Source of the DNA: Chitinophaga sp. MM2321
GTDB lineage: Bacteria; Bacteroidota; Bacteroidia; Chitinophagales; Chitinophagaceae
Length of the DNA: 64,000 bases
Direction: 5' to 3'
NCBI RefSeq assembly: GCF_964033635.1
Contig: NZ_OZ035533.1
Location: 3,720,001-3,784,000 of the forward strand
The position numbers and the translations under genes were made by a program. Below, piece after piece: positions 26,076-35,835 of the stretch. Under the pieces are notes generated by a model. It ran no database searches, was not told the DNA's origin, and saw only the letters and a list, made by a program, of their open reading frames with translations. Each line of letters begins with the position of its first letter. The first letter of the stretch is position 1.

Positions 26076-29000
26076 ATGCGCGACAAGCTAGAGCAATTGG
26101 CCAAGGAACTGGAAGGCACGCTTTATACAGACGATACCATGCGGACACTTTATGCCACCGATGCGTCGGCATACCGGGAGATGCCCCTGGCAGTAGCTAT
26201 TCCTGAACATATTGCTGACCTTAAAACACTGATCCGTTTTGCACGCGCCAACAAAACCTCCCTGATCCCCCGTACAGCAGGCACTTCGCTGGCCGGACAG
26301 GTAGTTGGCAACGGTATCATCACAGATGTATCCCGCACCTTTACCAAAATACTGGAATTAAATACGGAAGAAAACTGGGTACGTGTACAGCCGGGCGTGA
26401 TCCGCGATGAGCTGAACCTGTTCCTGAAACCATATGGCTTTTATTTCGGCCCGGAAACATCTACCGCCAACCGCGCCATGATAGGCGGTATGGTGGGTAA
26501 CAACTCCTGCGGCTCCAACAGCGTGGTATATGGCAGCACCCGCGAACACCTGATGGAAGTGAAAGCCATCCTCAGCAATGGCGAAGAAGTAACGTTCAAC
26601 ACACTGGATGCAGAAGCCTTTCACCGTAAATGCGAAGGACCGGATACCCTGGAAACACGCATCTACAAACAAATCCGCACCACCCTGAGCAATCATAGCA
26701 ACCAGGATGAGATCCGCCGGGAATTTCCAAAAAAGAGCATTCCCCGCCGCAATACCGGCTACGCCGTAGATATGCTGCTGGATACCGCCCCCTTCACTGC
26801 CGGTATGGAAGACTTTAACTTCTGTAAGCTGATAGCAGGTTCGGAAGGAACCCTGGCATTTTTAACAGAGATCAAATTACATATCAGCCCGCTGCCACCA
26901 AAGGAAGTAGGATTGCTGTGTATCCATTTCAATAGTATCGATGAATCACTGCGGGCCAATATACTGGCCATGGGATTCAAGCCCAGCGCAAGTGAGCTGA
27001 TGGACCACTTTATCCTGGAATGTACCAAGGATAATATTGAGCAAAGCAAAAACCGTTTTTTTGTACAGGGAGATCCCGGCGCCATTCTCGTGATAGAGTT
27101 TTGCCGCAATACCCGGGAAGAGATCGTGGAAATAGCCGGACGCCTGGAAGCCACGCTGCGCGCGGCAGGGCTGGGATACCATTTCCCCCTCCTCTTTGGC
27201 AACGACAGCAAAAAGATCTGGGCATTGCGCAAAGCCGGTCTGGGCCTGCTCAGCAACCTGCCCGGCGATGAAAAGGCCGTTCCCGTTATTGAAGATACCG
27301 CCGTAGCCGTGGAAGACCTCCCTGCTTTTATCCGCGACTTCAACGACATCCTGCATAAATACAACCTCCACGCCGTTCACTATGCGCACGCAGGCAGTGG
27401 TGAAATACACCTGCGCCCTATCATCAACCTGAAAACGGAAGAAGGTAACCAGCTGTTCAGAACCATTGCAGAAGAGATTGCCACACTGGTGAAAAAATAC
27501 CACGGCTCCCTGAGTGGAGAACATGGTGATGGCCGCTTACGCGGCGAATTCATCAAACAGATGATCGGCGAAAAAAACTATGAACTGCTGCGGCACATCA
27601 AATATACCTGGGACCCTGAGAATATTTTCAACCCCAACAAGATCGTGGATACGCCTTCCATGAACAGCATGCTGCGGTATGAACCCGGACAAAAAACACC
27701 GGAATTCAAAACCATTTTTCATTTCCCGGAACAAACCATTCTGCAACATGCAGAACAGTGCAACGGCTCCGGCGACTGCCGTAAAACGCAGCTCAGCGGC
27801 GGTACCATGTGCCCCAGCTACATGGCTACCCGCAATGAAAAAGATACCACCCGCGCACGCGCCAACATCCTGCGCGAGTTCCTGACGCATTCCAATAAAG
27901 AGAACCGTTTCGACCATAAAGAAATTTACGAGGTGCTGGACCTCTGTCTCGCCTGCAAGGGATGTAAGTCGGAATGCCCTTCCAACGTGGATATGGCCAA
28001 ACTGAAGATGGAATTCCTCCAGCATTATTATGATGCCAATGGTGTTCCCTTCCGGTCTACACTGATTGGCAACTACTCCAAACTTTCAGCCCTGGCAGCT
28101 ATTGCACCCGACATTTATAATGTACTGATCAACAATAAACTCACAGGCGGTATCATCCGCAAAATATCCGGCTTTGCGCCGAAACGCTCCCTGCCCGGCA
28201 TGTACAGCACTACCTTACGCAGGTGGTTCAACAACAAATGGCCGCAGGAAAAGAAAGCAGCAACCGGTAACAAACCTGTGTATCTTTTTTGTGATGAGTT
28301 TACCAACTACAACGATACCACTATCGGTATCAAAGCGGTACAACTCCTGCACAGACTGGGTTATGAGGTGAAGATGGTAGAACACCCTGAAAGCGCCCGC
28401 GCTTATATGTCCAAAGGACTATTGCGCAAAGCACGCGGCATTGCAGAAAAGAATGTTCGTATATTCAGTAGCGTTATTAATGAAAATGTTCCGTTACTGG
28501 GCGTGGAACCTTCCAGCATACTCAGTTTCCGCGATGAATACCCCGATCTTGTAAGCGAAGGGTTACGCGCAGATGCAAAGGCGCTCGCCAAAAATGTGTT
28601 CCTGATAGATGAATTTATTGCGCAGGAAGCAGAGAAAGGCAACATCACTGCCGCACATTTTACAACAGACAAACAACATATCAAACTGCACGGGCATTGC
28701 CAGCAGAAAGCATTATCATCTGCCTTATTCAGCAAACAAATGCTGTCTTTACCACAAAATTATACGGTAGAAGTAATTCCTTCCGGCTGCTGTGGAATGG
28801 CTGGTTCATTTGGATACGAGAAAGAACACTATGACCTGAGCATGCAAATCGGTGAACTGGTACTCTTCCCTGCCGTGCGCAATGCTGCCACTGGTACTAT
28901 CATAGCCGCGCCCGGAACCAGCTGCCGCCACCAGGTAAAAGATGGCACCGGCGTAAAGGCACTGCATCCGGTGGAAATACTATATAATAGCCTGATCTAA
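26076..29000 (+). CDS. FAD-binding and (Fe-S)-binding D-lactate dehydrogenase-like protein
   Basis: A 974-residue GlcD-GlpC type fusion. The N-terminal half is a PCMH-type FAD domain (IPRTAGTSLAGQVVGNGIITD, GPETSTANRAMIGGMVGNNS) followed by the FAD-oxidase C-terminal domain (SGEHGDGRLRGEF near 475). The second half is ferredoxin-like, with Cys clusters CNGSGDCRKTQ...CP near 565-580 and CLACKGCKSECPSNVDM near 630, then a CCG domain (HGHCQQKA, PSGCCGMAGSFGYE near 905). Such proteins oxidise D-lactate or other 2-hydroxy acids and pass electrons to the quinone pool, peripherally at the inner membrane. Substrate is inferred; a second lactate system (lut) lies at the window end. Confidence 0.93.
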   Translation: MRDKLEQLAKELEGTLYTDDTMRTLYATDASAYREMPLAVAIPEHIADLKTLIRFARANKTSLIPRTAGTSLAGQVVGNGIITDVSRTFTKILELNTEENWVRVQPGVIRDELNLFLKPYGFYFGPETSTANRAMIGGMVGNNSCGSNSVVYGSTREHLMEVKAILSNGEEVTFNTLDAEAFHRKCEGPDTLETRIYKQIRTTLSNHSNQDEIRREFPKKSIPRRNTGYAVDMLLDTAPFTAGMEDFNFCKLIAGSEGTLAFLTEIKLHISPLPPKEVGLLCIHFNSIDESLRANILAMGFKPSASELMDHFILECTKDNIEQSKNRFFVQGDPGAILVIEFCRNTREEIVEIAGRLEATLRAAGLGYHFPLLFGNDSKKIWALRKAGLGLLSNLPGDEKAVPVIEDTAVAVEDLPAFIRDFNDILHKYNLHAVHYAHAGSGEIHLRPIINLKTEEGNQLFRTIAEEIATLVKKYHGSLSGEHGDGRLRGEFIKQMIGEKNYELLRHIKYTWDPENIFNPNKIVDTPSMNSMLRYEPGQKTPEFKTIFHFPEQTILQHAEQCNGSGDCRKTQLSGGTMCPSYMATRNEKDTTRARANILREFLTHSNKENRFDHKEIYEVLDLCLACKGCKSECPSNVDMAKLKMEFLQHYYDANGVPFRSTLIGNYSKLSALAAIAPDIYNVLINNKLTGGIIRKISGFAPKRSLPGMYSTTLRRWFNNKWPQEKKAATGNKPVYLFCDEFTNYNDTTIGIKAVQLLHRLGYEVKMVEHPESARAYMSKGLLRKARGIAEKNVRIFSSVINENVPLLGVEPSSILSFRDEYPDLVSEGLRADAKALAKNVFLIDEFIAQEAEKGNITAAHFTTDKQHIKLHGHCQQKALSSALFSKQMLSLPQNYTVEVIPSGCCGMAGSFGYEKEHYDLSMQIGELVLFPAVRNAATGTIIAAPGTSCRHQVKDGTGVKALHPVEILYNSLI

Positions 29001-29002
29001 AT

Positions 29003-29146
29003 ATTTACGGATTTACGAATTTTTTGATTTTGAGATTTGGCGGATGGAATAAATATTTACGGAATTTTAAATTTCGGAATTTTTTGATTTTGAAATTTAT
29101 TCCATCCGCCAAATCTCAAAATCAAAAAATTCGTAAATCCGTAAAT
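29003..29146. repeat. Perfect 52-bp inverted repeat filling a convergent gap (family II)
   Basis: Left arm 29003-29054 and right arm 29095-29146 are exact reverse complements over 52 bases, spacer 40 bases. Arm words in order: ATTTACGGATTTACGAATTT, TTTGATTTTGAGATTTGG, CGGATGGAATAAAT. The spacer is itself a degenerate direct copy of the left arm (ATTTACGGAATTT ... GGAATTTTTTGATTTTGAAA). The element starts two bases after the dehydrogenase stop and ends exactly before the methyltransferase stop. Confidence 0.92.
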
Positions 29147-29899
29147 TCAAACCTGCCCTAGATAGACCCTTGTTTCATAATGGAATTTTATCATTCCTTG
29201 TTCCTGGTATTTTCCAAACAGATCTTCCAAAGCTTTTATCATGGGGATGTAGGAGGGGTGGTCTTTTTCGGGTATGTAGGAAGAAGAAAGCATTCTTCCT
29301 TTCAGCGCAGGAAAATCAAAGTTTTGTGCATTCTGAAAAGATGCTTCGCGAAAGGTGCCGGGTGTAAAAAATGAGGATAACGTTGACGCGCCTACGTTTC
29401 TATGCTGCATATCTTTATAATCGTTGCCATATTGATGCAGGAGTTTTTCATATTCCTTTTCAAATGCCAGTTCCGACCGCCTTACATTCCACATCAGTAC
29501 TACATATGCATCTTTACGGGCAATGCGGTGAAATTCGGTGCGGGCAGCTTCCTGGTCGAACCAGTGGAAGGCGGTGCCGGCTACTATCAGGTCTATAGAA
29601 GCATCCGGCAAAGTGGTACGTTCAGCCGTGCCTGTTATAGCGGTGAAGTTGTGGTATCGCTGTAGTAATTTTTCGGACATCTCCCGCATTTCCAGGTTGG
29701 GTTCTACTGCGAATACTTTATTACCGTTGTCGAGAAACGGCTGTGCAGAGATGCCGGTACCGGCACCGATATCTGCCACAACTGACTGGCGCGACAAGCC
29801 TGCTTCCTTCGCCAGGTAAGGGATAACGGCCGCCGGATAATGCGGCCGATATTTTACATAGTTATCTACGCGTGTGCTGAAGCGTTCTGTATTTTTCAT
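29147..29899 (-). CDS. Class I SAM-dependent methyltransferase
   Basis: A 250-residue cytoplasmic methyltransferase. Motif I is VVADIGAGTGISAQPFL (around 40-55), followed by the acidic VFAVEPNLEMRE, the SIDLIVAGTAFHWFD post-motif region and ARKDAYVVLMWNVRR. The HWFD-type sequence is typical of the Methyltransf_11 / trans-aconitate-like group. Substrate unknown. It starts 16 bases after the RND permease stop, so it is likely the last gene of the efflux operon, though a role in efflux is not evident. Confidence 0.9.
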   Translation of the reverse strand: MKNTERFSTRVDNYVKYRPHYPAAVIPYLAKEAGLSRQSVVADIGAGTGISAQPFLDNGNKVFAVEPNLEMREMSEKLLQRYHNFTAITGTAERTTLPDASIDLIVAGTAFHWFDQEAARTEFHRIARKDAYVVLMWNVRRSELAFEKEYEKLLHQYGNDYKDMQHRNVGASTLSSFFTPGTFREASFQNAQNFDFPALKGRMLSSSYIPEKDHPSYIPMIKALEDLFGKYQEQGMIKFHYETRVYLGQV

Positions 29900-29915
29900 A
29901 GCTAATGAAGATAGA

Positions 29916-32900
29916 CTATTCTCCTAAACCGTGTGGCTTCTTCTCTTCATTACCATGTGCTTCCAGGTCAGCCAGTTTCTTTTTACCATAGGCTATTTTT
30001 GTAATCAGGACATATAACACCGGTACGGTGAAAATGCCCAGCAGCGTAGCAGCCAGCATACCGCCCACTACGGTAAAGCCTATATTAAGACGCGATGCTG
30101 CCCCGGCGCCTTTTGCCAGGCACAAGGGAACTACCCCGAGGATAAAGGCAAAAGAAGTCATGAGAATAGGCCGTAAACGCAGCTTCACCGCTTCCAGTGT
30201 TGCTTCCAGTAATGGCATCCCTCTATCTACACGTTCCTTACAAAATTCCACAATCAGGATGGCATTTTTAGCGGCCAGACCAATCAGTGTAATAAGACCT
30301 ATTTGAGAATACACACTATTCGTCTGCTTGGTCAGCGTGAGCGCGAGGATAGAACCAAACAAGGCAACAGGCACCGCCAGCAGTACTGAAAATGGTATAG
30401 ACCAGCTTTCGTATAATGCGGTCAGCAACAGGAATACAAACAGGATCGACAAACTGAAAATCAACAGACTGCTGTTACCTGCCTGAATTTCCTGCAAGGA
30501 AACGTTGGCCCACTCATAACCGAAATTGTCGGGCAGTGTCTGCGCAGCTACTTCTTTCAATGCATTGATAGCATCTCCACTACTGTAGCCTGCCCTGCTA
30601 TCGCCATCAATTTCCACGGAACGATAGAGGTTAAAGTGATTGATCACCGGTGCACCGGCCCCTTTCGAAGTGGTAATAAGTGCGCTGAGCGGCACCATAC
30701 TTCCGGTATTATTCCGCACATAGTAAGTATTCAGGTTATTGATACTGGTACGGTACAGCGAATCTGCCTGTAATACCACGCGGAAACTGCGGCTGAATTT
30801 GGTGAAATCATTTACATACAGGCCACCCAGGAAAGTTTGCAGCGCACCAAACACATCGCTGACGGCTACACCCAGCTGCTTACATTTATCACGGTCTACT
30901 TCCACATTGAACTGCGGGGTATTGGCACTAAAAAAAGCATATGCCCGCGCTATCTCCGGCCGCTGATTGGCAGCAGCGAGGAATTGTCCCATTACCTTCA
31001 CAAATTCTTTTACATCAGGATTGCTTTTCTGTTCCATAATGAAAGAAAAACCACCGGAAGTGCCCAACCCACGGAGGGTAGGCGCCGGAATACAAATAAT
31101 AGTTGCGCCGATAATATGGCTCGCAGCCCCCTGGATACGGCCCAGCACCGTATTAATATCGTCTCCAACAGCATACCGTGTATCCCAGGGTTTCAGGCTC
31201 ACGAAAAAAGTACCCGAGTTGGGTTTCGTGGCGTTGGCCACGAAGTTGATACCTGTAATCCCAAAAAAGTGACTGACAGCACTATCCTTCAGCAGGATAT
31301 TACTCACCTCCTTTACTACTTCCTTCGTTCTTTGAGAAGAAGAGGCCTCCGGCAGCTCCAGTGCAATGAACATGGCGCCCATATCTTCCTGCGGAACAAA
31401 AGTGGTAGGTGTTTTTATAAAGAGGAAAAAGGTGATAGCCAACAAGATCAGCAGCCCTATAATGATCACCGGGGTTCGGCGAATACATAACATTACGGCC
31501 TTTCCGTAGCGGTTGGTCACCCTCTCAAACCATTCATTGAATTTAAAAAAGAACTTATTGATGCCATGGGATTTTTTGGTCAGGTGCGCCGGCCTCAGCA
31601 AAACGGCTGTCAGCGCAGGTGTAAATGTAAGCGCCAGGAAAGCCGATATTAATACTGAGAAGGCGATAGTCAGTGCAAATTGCTGATACAGTCTTCCGCT
31701 CACACCCGGTATAAATGCCACCGGTACAAACACTGCCGCCAGGATCAAGGCAATGGCAATAACAGGTGCCTGTACTTCCGACATAGCCTTGTAAGTGGCC
31801 TCTCGCGGAGACATGAGGTCCGCATCAATATGATGCTGGACGGCCTCCACCACCACAATGGCATCATCCACCACAATACCGATAGCAAGTACAAAACCAA
31901 AGAGGGTCAGGGTATTAATAGAGAATCCAAGCAGCTCAAAGAAGATCAGCGTACCAATCAATGATATAGGGATAACAAGGATCGGGATCAGCGTTGCGCG
32001 CCAGTTTTGCAGGAAAATAAATACAACGAACACTACCAGCGCCATTGCTTCCAGGAAAGTATGAATAACTTCGTTGATGGAAATTTTTACGAAAGAGGTA
32101 GTTTCAAAAGGTACCAGCCATTTTACATCATCAGGAAAAGATTTGGATAGTTCTTCCATCTTTTTCATCACATTATCATTCACATCGAGGGCATTGGCGC
32201 CGGGAGCCAGGTAAATAGCCATCCCGCTACCGGTTTTACCATCAGCCTTGGCATCAATAGCATATGTAAAGGAGCCCAGGGTAATACGCGCCACATCCCT
32301 GAGGCGCACCAGTCCGCCATTCTTACTAACGGCTACCACTATATTGCCAAATTCCTCCGAGGTGGCCAGGCGGCCTTTCACACTCACCGTATATTCAAAA
32401 GCCTGGTGATGGGACATTGGCGCCGCGCCAATACTACCCGCAGGCACCTGCTGGTTCTGCTCTGAAATGGCCTGGGCTATATCGCCGGCTGTCAATCCGA
32501 GTGCAGCCATCTTATCGGGATTCAGCCAGATACGCATGCTGTAATCCTGCGAAAAAGCGTTCACATCTCCTACTCCGCTCAAACGGGCCAATTCTGGTTT
32601 GAGATAGATATTAATGTAGTTGTCCAGGAATTCACGGCTATGCTTTTCGTGGGGAGAGTTGAGTGCAATCACCATCAACATATCATTAGACCGCTTCTTA
32701 ACGGTTACCCCTACACGCCGTACTTCATCGGGTGTGCTGGGCAGCGCCAGGCTTACACGGTTTTGTACATCCAGGGTAGCAATATCCGGATCGGTTCCCA
32801 GGTTAAAGGTAACGGTGATGCTCATAGAGCCATCATTGGCACTTACAGACTGTATGTACATGGCGCCGGGCGTACCATTTACCTGGTTTTCTATCGGCGT

Positions 32901-33089
32901 TGTTACCGTTTCTTCTACCGTGGTGGAGTTGGCCCCTACGTAACTGGCTCTGACATCTGTAACGGGTGGGGCTATATCGGGTAACTGCGCAATGGGCAGG
33001 TTAAACATACATATCAGCCCTACAATCACAATAATGATAGCAATTACGATCGTAGTATTCTTGCGCTCTATAAATGTTTTCGAGATCAT
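29916..33089 (-). CDS. RND efflux transporter permease (HAE1, AcrB-like)
   Basis: Inner-membrane proton-driven drug/solvent pump subunit of a tripartite system. The 1057-residue length, single N-terminal membrane helix, two large periplasmic loops and two six-helix bundles are those of AcrB. Proton-relay residues are present: Asp-Asp in GIVVDDAIVVVEAVQHH (helix 4) and the Lys in LIGLAAKNAILIVEFCKER (helix 10). Other family segments: FNLPIAQLPDIAPP at the start, and FTPALTAVLLRP. It lies between its adaptor gene (22 bases) and a methyltransferase. Confidence 0.96.
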   Translation of the reverse strand: MISKTFIERKNTTIVIAIIIVIVGLICMFNLPIAQLPDIAPPVTDVRASYVGANSTTVEETVTTPIENQVNGTPGAMYIQSVSANDGSMSITVTFNLGTDPDIATLDVQNRVSLALPSTPDEVRRVGVTVKKRSNDMLMVIALNSPHEKHSREFLDNYINIYLKPELARLSGVGDVNAFSQDYSMRIWLNPDKMAALGLTAGDIAQAISEQNQQVPAGSIGAAPMSHHQAFEYTVSVKGRLATSEEFGNIVVAVSKNGGLVRLRDVARITLGSFTYAIDAKADGKTGSGMAIYLAPGANALDVNDNVMKKMEELSKSFPDDVKWLVPFETTSFVKISINEVIHTFLEAMALVVFVVFIFLQNWRATLIPILVIPISLIGTLIFFELLGFSINTLTLFGFVLAIGIVVDDAIVVVEAVQHHIDADLMSPREATYKAMSEVQAPVIAIALILAAVFVPVAFIPGVSGRLYQQFALTIAFSVLISAFLALTFTPALTAVLLRPAHLTKKSHGINKFFFKFNEWFERVTNRYGKAVMLCIRRTPVIIIGLLILLAITFFLFIKTPTTFVPQEDMGAMFIALELPEASSSQRTKEVVKEVSNILLKDSAVSHFFGITGINFVANATKPNSGTFFVSLKPWDTRYAVGDDINTVLGRIQGAASHIIGATIICIPAPTLRGLGTSGGFSFIMEQKSNPDVKEFVKVMGQFLAAANQRPEIARAYAFFSANTPQFNVEVDRDKCKQLGVAVSDVFGALQTFLGGLYVNDFTKFSRSFRVVLQADSLYRTSINNLNTYYVRNNTGSMVPLSALITTSKGAGAPVINHFNLYRSVEIDGDSRAGYSSGDAINALKEVAAQTLPDNFGYEWANVSLQEIQAGNSSLLIFSLSILFVFLLLTALYESWSIPFSVLLAVPVALFGSILALTLTKQTNSVYSQIGLITLIGLAAKNAILIVEFCKERVDRGMPLLEATLEAVKLRLRPILMTSFAFILGVVPLCLAKGAGAASRLNIGFTVVGGMLAATLLGIFTVPVLYVLITKIAYGKKKLADLEAHGNEEKKPHGLGE

Positions 33090-33111
33090 ACTGTGATGGC
33101 GATTTAGGATT

Positions 33112-34242
33112 TTATTGTTTACCTGTTACTGGTCCGCCGGCACCGGCTATATTAACCGTATCTCCGGGCTTGATCTTCTGTAATCCTTCCACCACTAACC
33201 GGTCGCCCGCCTGAAGACCACCAGTCACCAGCGTCAGGGTATCCGTTACAGCACCGGGTGTAATGTCCACGGGTTTGACTACATTGTCTTTTGTCACTAT
33301 ATACACACTGGTTTCGGACAGGTTCTGAATAATAGCTTTGGTAGGAATGGCCAACTGCGTTTCGGGTGTGGTGTATTGCATCACTACCACGCAGCTCATA
33401 CCGGATTTCAGCAAGCCGTCCTTGTTCTGAAAAACCAGGCGCACCTTGATAGTACCGGTTTGCTGATCTACCATATTATTAATGGTCATGATTTTTCCTT
33501 CTTCCGGATAACTTTCACCGCTGGTAAACCGGAGAAAGAATTTTTCACTTCCCTTTCCCTTTTCTACCTGGATAAAATGAGGCAGACTTGCCTGTGGCAC
33601 ATCAAAATCGGCAAACATGGGATGCTCGTTCACAATATTATTGATGACAGTCTGACCAGCATTTACGATATCGCCTACTTTAATCTGTGCGATACCGATC
33701 CTACCGGTTACGGGTGCACGCAGGATAGCGTGGTTTACATCGGTACCGGCCCTTGCCACGGAGGCTTTCGCCGCCGCCAGGTTGGCTTTGGATGTTAGCA
33801 TGGCCGTATATGCCTGGTCTACCGTTTGTTTGGAGATAGCATCATGCTCCAGCAGGCTTTTATATCTTTCATAATCCTTCTCCCGCTGGGCAAGGTCTGC
33901 TTCTGCCTGTTGCTGAGAAGCTGCTACCTGTCCGTATGCAGCCGTATAGCGGCTTCTATCTATCTCATAGAGCGGCTGACCTTTTTTTACAAGGCTGCCA
34001 TCTTTTGCTTTGATTGCTTCGAGGAAGCCGGTAACATCTGCCCTTATCTCCACAACATCATGTGCTACCAATGTACCGGGAAAATTATCTGCTACCGTAT
34101 AGGAGGTGGCCACCACTTCTGCAGCTACCACGGTAGCTTTCATTCGCCCGCCCATCATCCCCGCCTGTTGCTGCTTCCCGCCGCCACAAGCGCCACAGAA
34201 AATGGCAGAAACCAGTAGGGTGCTTTTTATTTTCAAGTCCAT
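33112..34242 (-). CDS. RND efflux periplasmic adaptor (membrane fusion protein)
   Basis: The 376-residue adaptor links the inner-membrane pump to the TolC-like channel. It has a signal peptide with Cys at about residue 19 in FCGACGGG, a probable lipoprotein site. The lipoyl half-motifs flank a coiled-coil hairpin: GFLEAIKAKDGSLVKKGQPLYEIDRS and, after the helices, ILRAPVTGRIGIAQIKVGDIV; then a beta-barrel domain (GMSCVVVMQYT) and a membrane-proximal domain to the end. Co-directional with TolC-like (53 bases upstream) and permease (22 bases downstream), making a standard operon. Confidence 0.95.
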   Translation of the reverse strand: MDLKIKSTLLVSAIFCGACGGGKQQQAGMMGGRMKATVVAAEVVATSYTVADNFPGTLVAHDVVEIRADVTGFLEAIKAKDGSLVKKGQPLYEIDRSRYTAAYGQVAASQQQAEADLAQREKDYERYKSLLEHDAISKQTVDQAYTAMLTSKANLAAAKASVARAGTDVNHAILRAPVTGRIGIAQIKVGDIVNAGQTVINNIVNEHPMFADFDVPQASLPHFIQVEKGKGSEKFFLRFTSGESYPEEGKIMTINNMVDQQTGTIKVRLVFQNKDGLLKSGMSCVVVMQYTTPETQLAIPTKAIIQNLSETSVYIVTKDNVVKPVDITPGAVTDTLTLVTGGLQAGDRLVVEGLQKIKPGDTVNIAGAGGPVTGKQ

Positions 34243-34295
34243 ATAGAGAAATAATTACGAATTACGGATTACCAGTTTATGATGATATATAAATA

Positions 34296-35642
34296 CTATT
34301 TGATCTTTCCCATTGCTTTATCCAGGTCTGTTTTGCTGATCAATGTGTTCAACATGGCATTTACGTAGTCTGTCCGGGCCTGTGTAAGCTCGCTTTCTGC
34401 TGAAATAACGTCCAGGCTGGTGGCTACGCCCTGTTCAAATTTGAGTACAATACGATCATAGATGCCCTGGGTGAGGGTCATGTTCGTTTTTTGTGTTACA
34501 AACAACGCCTTGTTGTTTTCGTAGGAGGTATTGGCAGCCTGTACTTCCAGTTTTATTTGTTGAGACAGATAATCCAGGTCATTCCTGGATTTTTCCAGTG
34601 TGATCCTGTTCTGCTGGATCTGGTGTAACCTTTCGGTACCGGTAAAGATGGGCCAGGTAAAGGTGAGCCCCAGTACGGAGGCGCCGTAGCCGGTTTTATA
34701 GAGGTCCCCGAAATCTGTCGAAAAATAATTATACCCATAATTCAGGAAAGCAGATAGTGATGGCAGATAACCCAGCTTCTTGCTTTTCAAACTCAGCTCG
34801 TTCAGGGCAATCTGTGTATTTTGAATGCTGTATTCAATACGGTCCTGTACCTGGTAGTTGAGCGTATCTGTAATAAAGGATTCCACACTCAGGTCGTTCA
34901 CGGTTTCCTTTAGTTCCAGGTTACTTTCCTGGGGCATGCCCATCTGAAACTTCAATAACTGCATGGTATATACGAGCAACCTGATCTGATTTTCTATCTG
35001 TGTCACTACATTATTATAAGAAACGCTGATCCTGTCTACATCTACCCTTTCTGCTACCCCGGCGTCGTACCGGGCCTTTGTATCTGCTAATGTTTTCTTC
35101 AGCTGTTCTACATTCGCTTTGGAGAGCCGGATACTTTCCTGGTTGGTTAATACGGCATAATAAGCTTTGGAAATGGCAACACGGGTATCGATTTCAGTAC
35201 GGGTATACGATTTTGTAGCCAGGCCGCTATATACCCTGGCGGCTTTCAGTCCCAGGAAATAATCGCTGTTGAAAACGGTCTGATTCACCTGACCGGATAC
35301 GCTGGAGGAAAATTTGGTTCCGAACTGAACAGGAATTTTCTGGTCATAGTTCCCGTTGGCAATATCGGGAATGAGGGAGGTGGCCAGTTTCAGGTTATCA
35401 TTGAAGCTGGCGTTGATGTCCGCATGTGGCAGCAGCTTGCCGGTAGCTTCTTTAACCTGTTCCTGTGAGAACTGAATATCCAGGTTAGCGTTTACGATAT
35501 CATGGTGGTGGGCCAAACCAAATTGTATGCAGTCTGCCAGGTTAAATGCATAGTTTCCTGACTGGGTAGTATCCGATTGCCCGTAAGCGGCTGGTATTCC
35601 TGATATTAAAACGATTGTAAACAAAATAAGGCGACAACGCAT
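34296..35642 (-). CDS. TolC family outer membrane efflux protein
   Basis: Outer-membrane channel of the RND system, 448 residues. Signal peptide MRCRLILFTIVLISGIPAAYG, then two repeated outer-membrane-efflux domains made of long helices: NLADCIQFGLAHHHDIVNAN, AEVQ-like heptads, KARYDAGVAERVDVDRI in the first half, and QIALNELSLKSKKLGYLPSL, VLKFEQGVATSLDVISAESEL in the second, which are the paired TolC signatures. The frame extends upstream to 35687, but ATG 35642 begins the signal peptide. First gene of the operon. Confidence 0.95.
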   Translation of the reverse strand: MRCRLILFTIVLISGIPAAYGQSDTTQSGNYAFNLADCIQFGLAHHHDIVNANLDIQFSQEQVKEATGKLLPHADINASFNDNLKLATSLIPDIANGNYDQKIPVQFGTKFSSSVSGQVNQTVFNSDYFLGLKAARVYSGLATKSYTRTEIDTRVAISKAYYAVLTNQESIRLSKANVEQLKKTLADTKARYDAGVAERVDVDRISVSYNNVVTQIENQIRLLVYTMQLLKFQMGMPQESNLELKETVNDLSVESFITDTLNYQVQDRIEYSIQNTQIALNELSLKSKKLGYLPSLSAFLNYGYNYFSTDFGDLYKTGYGASVLGLTFTWPIFTGTERLHQIQQNRITLEKSRNDLDYLSQQIKLEVQAANTSYENNKALFVTQKTNMTLTQGIYDRIVLKFEQGVATSLDVISAESELTQARTDYVNAMLNTLISKTDLDKAMGKIK

Positions 35643-35708
35643 ACTTATTACTTTGAAAGTATATGATGATTGATATGTACTTAACAATAGAACAGTGAAA
35701 ATGTTGCA

Positions 35709-35725
35709 GAAAGCTATCAGCTTTC
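35709..35725. promoter_or_regulatory. Short inverted repeat in the TolC/TMEM175 divergent region
   Basis: GAAAGCT-ATC-AGCTTTC, perfect 7-bp arms, 67 bases upstream of the TolC-like ATG. A second small inverted repeat GCTCC-GCCGCA-GGAGC follows at about 35759. The first resembles an operator for a regulator of the efflux operon; no regulator gene is adjacent. Confidence 0.3.
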
Positions 35726-35835
35726 AAAGAAAATGGCAAGGTGAGGAATCCAGGCGGAAGCTCCGCCGCAGGAGCCAAAAGCTGGTTGCATAACACAGCT
35801 TTTTGTATATTGCTGAAAAGCTATACGTTTTTATT

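Noticed and set aside
30837..31490. 217-residue plus-strand open frame inside the RND permease gene
   Set aside because: Antisense shadow of a complete AcrB-like gene.
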